From Thermoleophilia bacterium (GTDB lineage Bacteria; Actinomycetota; Thermoleophilia; Gaiellales; JAICJC01), in the NCBI GenBank assembly GCA_025934255.1, contig JAICYJ010000021.1, forward strand, positions 1 through 48,694: a DNA stretch of 48,694 nucleotides. Direction: 5' to 3'. The translations under genes and the position numbers were made by a program. The notes beneath the pieces were generated by a model, which was not told the origin of the DNA, did no database searches, and saw only the letters and a list, made by a program, of their open reading frames with translations. This document shows, in pieces, positions 46,990-48,694 of the stretch (the stretch's first letter is position 1; each line of letters begins with the position of its first letter).

Positions 46990-47919
46990 TCACATCGCGG
47001 CGATCGCCGCGACCACCCTGCGGCACAGCCCGGGCACGGCCGCCGGATCGTCCGTGTACATCGAGGGCTTGAAGCAGATCGACGTGTATCCGGCGGCCAG
47101 CTGGGCCGGCACCTGCTCGAGCGCCTCGTCGATCGAGGCGGTCGCGTCGTCGTCGGGGAAGCGGCCGCGGATCCCGCCCACCAGCTCCAGGCCGTCGGGA
47201 TCGCGCCCGGCTGCCCGCATCCGCTCGCGCAGCGTCCCCAGCTCCTCGGGTGTGGGCGTGCCGAACGGGTGGAAGCCGTCGCCATAGCGGACGATCCGCC
47301 GCAGCAGCGGCTCGTGCAGCCGCTGGCCGCCGAACCACATCGCGGGGCCGCCGGGGCGGTGCGGCTTGGGCTCCAGGTAGACGTCCCGGAACGAGAAGCG
47401 CTGCCCGTCGTGGCTGGCGGGCGTCTCCGTCCAGGCTGCCGACATCGCCTCCAGCTGCTCGTCCAGGATCGCCCCGCGGCGGGTGAACGGCACGCCCAGC
47501 GCGGCGTACTCGTGGGCGCTCCAGCTGACGGTGGGCTGGACGACCAGGCGGCCCTGCGCAAGCAGGTCGAGCGTTGCCAGCTGCTTGGCGAGAAGCAGCG
47601 GGTGCCGCAGCGGCGCGATCACCGCTGCCAGCGCGATCCGCAGCGTGCTCGTGCGGGAGGCGATCGCCGATGCCAGCACCAGCGAGTCCGGCCAGGGCGT
47701 GGCGGGGTCCTGGTTCCCGGGCGCGGCGTAGTCGCGCGGGTTCCCCATCAGGCCGGCGGCGCTCGAGTCCGGTCCCAGCACCACGTGCTCGCTCAGCATC
47801 ACCGTGTCCACGCCCACCTGCTCGGCGTCGCAGGCCAGCTGCACCAGCGCCGGCAGGTCGCGCGGCGACACCATCGTCCAGTTCTCGCTGAGCACGAGCA
47901 CGGTGCGCGCTGCCGCCAT
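46990..47919 (-). CDS. LLM class (luciferase-like) oxidoreductase, probably F420-dependent
   Basis: A 309-residue TIM-barrel oxidoreductase. SEHVVLGPDSS near residue 45, LRIALAAVIAPLRHPLLLAKQLATLD in the middle and MWFGGQRLHEPLLRRIVRYGDGF are typical of the actinobacterial F420-using group. The substrate is unknown. ATG 47919 gives MAAARTVLVLSENW; no SD is visible. It ends next to the FAD oxidoreductase, tail to tail with no gap. Confidence 0.87.
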   Translation of the reverse strand: MAAARTVLVLSENWTMVSPRDLPALVQLACDAEQVGVDTVMLSEHVVLGPDSSAAGLMGNPRDYAAPGNQDPATPWPDSLVLASAIASRTSTLRIALAAVIAPLRHPLLLAKQLATLDLLAQGRLVVQPTVSWSAHEYAALGVPFTRRGAILDEQLEAMSAAWTETPASHDGQRFSFRDVYLEPKPHRPGGPAMWFGGQRLHEPLLRRIVRYGDGFHPFGTPTPEELGTLRERMRAAGRDPDGLELVGGIRGRFPDDDATASIDEALEQVPAQLAAGYTSICFKPSMYTDDPAAVPGLCRRVVAAIAAM

Positions 47920-47960
47920 AGGCGTATCAATACCGGCTGGTGGGCGGCGGCGCAGTCGCA

Positions 47961-47992
47961 CCTCCGGGACGGCCGTCGCGCCGCCCCGGAGG
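47961..47992 (-). terminator. GC-rich hairpin, possible terminator of the VOC gene
   Basis: CCTCCGGG (47961-47968) pairs with CCCGGAGG (47985-47992) around a 16-nt loop, 14 nt beyond the stop of the VOC gene on the minus strand. There is no T-tract, so intrinsic termination is uncertain. Confidence 0.35.
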
Positions 47993-48006
47993 GACCGCTG
48001 GGTTCC

Positions 48007-48351
48007 TCAGTTGGCGGCGACCCCGATCAGATGTCCCTGCCTGTCGGCCAGCACGCCGAAGGTGACTCCGGGCACGGTCTGGGGAGGCTGGACGATGCGG
48101 CCGCCCAGCCGCTCGGCCTGCGTCAGCGTCTCGGCGACGCCCTGCACGCCGACGAAGAACAGCACCGCATCCTCATCGCCCTGCAGCGGGCTGATGGCCG
48201 TGGGCAGCGCACCGTCGACGCCGGTGTCGACGAAGGTGTAGCCGGGGTAGGCGCCGTCGCTGTAGCTCCAGCCGAACAGTTGGCCGAAGAAGTCGCGGGT
48301 TGCGTCGGGGTCGGCGGAGCGGATCTCCGCGTGGATGACGGGATGAGCCAT
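48007..48351 (-). CDS. VOC family (glyoxalase/bleomycin resistance fold) protein
   Basis: A 114-residue single VOC module pair. HAEIRSADPDATRDFFGQLFGWSY at residues 7-30 is the usual first motif, and VLADRQGHLIGV near the end is the last strand where the metal ligand normally lies. It resembles the CFP30/27kDa-antigen type rather than lactoylglutathione lyase. The substrate is unknown. ATG 48351 has AAGGAG about 7 nt upstream. Confidence 0.85.
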   Translation of the reverse strand: MAHPVIHAEIRSADPDATRDFFGQLFGWSYSDGAYPGYTFVDTGVDGALPTAISPLQGDEDAVLFFVGVQGVAETLTQAERLGGRIVQPPQTVPGVTFGVLADRQGHLIGVAAN

Positions 48352-48442
48352 GGTCGTCTCCTTCCGGTTCGCGGCCCGGTGGTGGGCCGTCACTGGAAGG
48401 ACGAAGTGATCGCGCGCGAATCTACACCCGCCCGCCGCCGGA

Positions 48443-48694
48443 TCAGCCGCTGCCGGCGCTCCCCACCGAGGCTCCCTGCAGCGCCTCTGTCACCTCGCCG
48501 CTGGTCATCGGCTGGCTGAACATCGGGTAGTCGCGGGCGGTCGCGGCGCGCTGTTCCTCGCCGCTGGTGGCGGCCGTGCAGTCGGTCAGCGTGATCACGT
48601 CGTAGCCCTTCTCGTAGGCGGTGCGCATGGTCGACTCGACGCAGCAGTTGGTCAGGAAGCCGCCCAGGATCACCGTCTCGATCTCGCGGCTGCG
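48443..48694 (-). CDS. isochorismatase-family cysteine hydrolase (N-terminus beyond window)
   Basis: The last 83 residues of a cysteine hydrolase; the 5' part lies beyond the right edge. GGFLTNCCVESTMRTAYEKG contains the nucleophile cysteine region of the family, and DVITLTDCTAATSGEEQ follows. The open frame runs without a stop to the last base. Members hydrolyse isochorismate, nicotinamide, carbamoylated amines or biuret; the catalytic D and K are outside the window, so the substrate cannot be narrowed. The 91 bases between it and the VOC gene hold only the VOC leader. Confidence 0.85.
   Translation of the reverse strand, partial: RSREIETVILGGFLTNCCVESTMRTAYEKGYDVITLTDCTAATSGEEQRAATARDYPMFSQPMTSGEVTEALQGASVGSAGSG

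Overview
The window is a high-GC chromosomal segment, by eye around 70% G+C, with almost no non-coding space; no gap between genes exceeds about 230 bases. The content points to an actinobacterium, possibly a deep-branching one such as Thermoleophilia, but no marker gene here fixes the taxon. Supporting genes are NucS (actinobacterial mismatch repair), OpcA beside glucose-6-phosphate dehydrogenase, a 1,600-residue NAD-glutamate dehydrogenase, a luciferase-like oxidoreductase of the F420 type, and an ECF sigma factor paired with a DGPF protein. I saw no rRNA, tRNA, CRISPR array, insertion sequence or prophage gene.

Layout. 1-1.1 kb: ECF42-type sigma factor (cut by the left edge) and its DGPF partner, with a candidate autoregulated promoter. 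1.2-5.9 kb: membrane protein, nucS, a class V aminotransferase with a start-codon anomaly, a flavoprotein with a degenerate disulfide site, and a lipoprotein. 5.9-9.5 kb: metallo-hydrolase, fabI and an acyl-CoA synthetase on the minus strand. 9.5-12.4 kb: a molybdate operon (HTH-TOBE regulator, modA, modB, modC). 12.4-14.9 kb: glycerate kinase, then the lemA-htpX pair on the opposite strand.

14.9-24.2 kb is central sugar metabolism: class I aldolase (fbaB), a ROK glucokinase, and a tightly coupled pentose phosphate operon tkt-tal-gnd-zwf-opcA-pgl in which most stops and starts overlap. rpiA lies 13 kb further on. 24.2-29.7 kb is the phosphate operon pstSCAB behind a three-repeat PHO box, flanked on both sides by phoU paralogues reading the other way. 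A CadI/ArsI-like protein with its own AT-rich promoter follows. 30.4-37.9 kb is a three-gene unit of NAD-glutamate dehydrogenase, a YyaL-type thioredoxin-fold protein and rpiA.

37.9-48.7 kb is a mosaic of small units: an orphan beta-class DNA methyltransferase, a glycosylase-desaturase pair, an SDR, a MOSC-alcohol dehydrogenase pair, ferritin with a small lipoprotein, a degenerate beta-lactamase-fold protein, a DapA-like lyase divergent from an FAD oxidoreductase, an LLM oxidoreductase, a VOC protein, and an isochorismatase-family hydrolase cut by the right edge.

The most notable genome-level signal is a TAnnnT hexamer lying 6-11 nt upstream of the start codon of many first-in-operon genes that lack a Shine-Dalgarno sequence. 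This suggests widespread leaderless transcription. It also bears on the aminotransferase gene whose conserved N-terminus has no ATG, GTG or TTG in front of it. Starts were chosen from SD sequences, stop-start overlaps, family N-termini and this pattern. Product calls rest on recognised motifs read by eye; no database search was possible.
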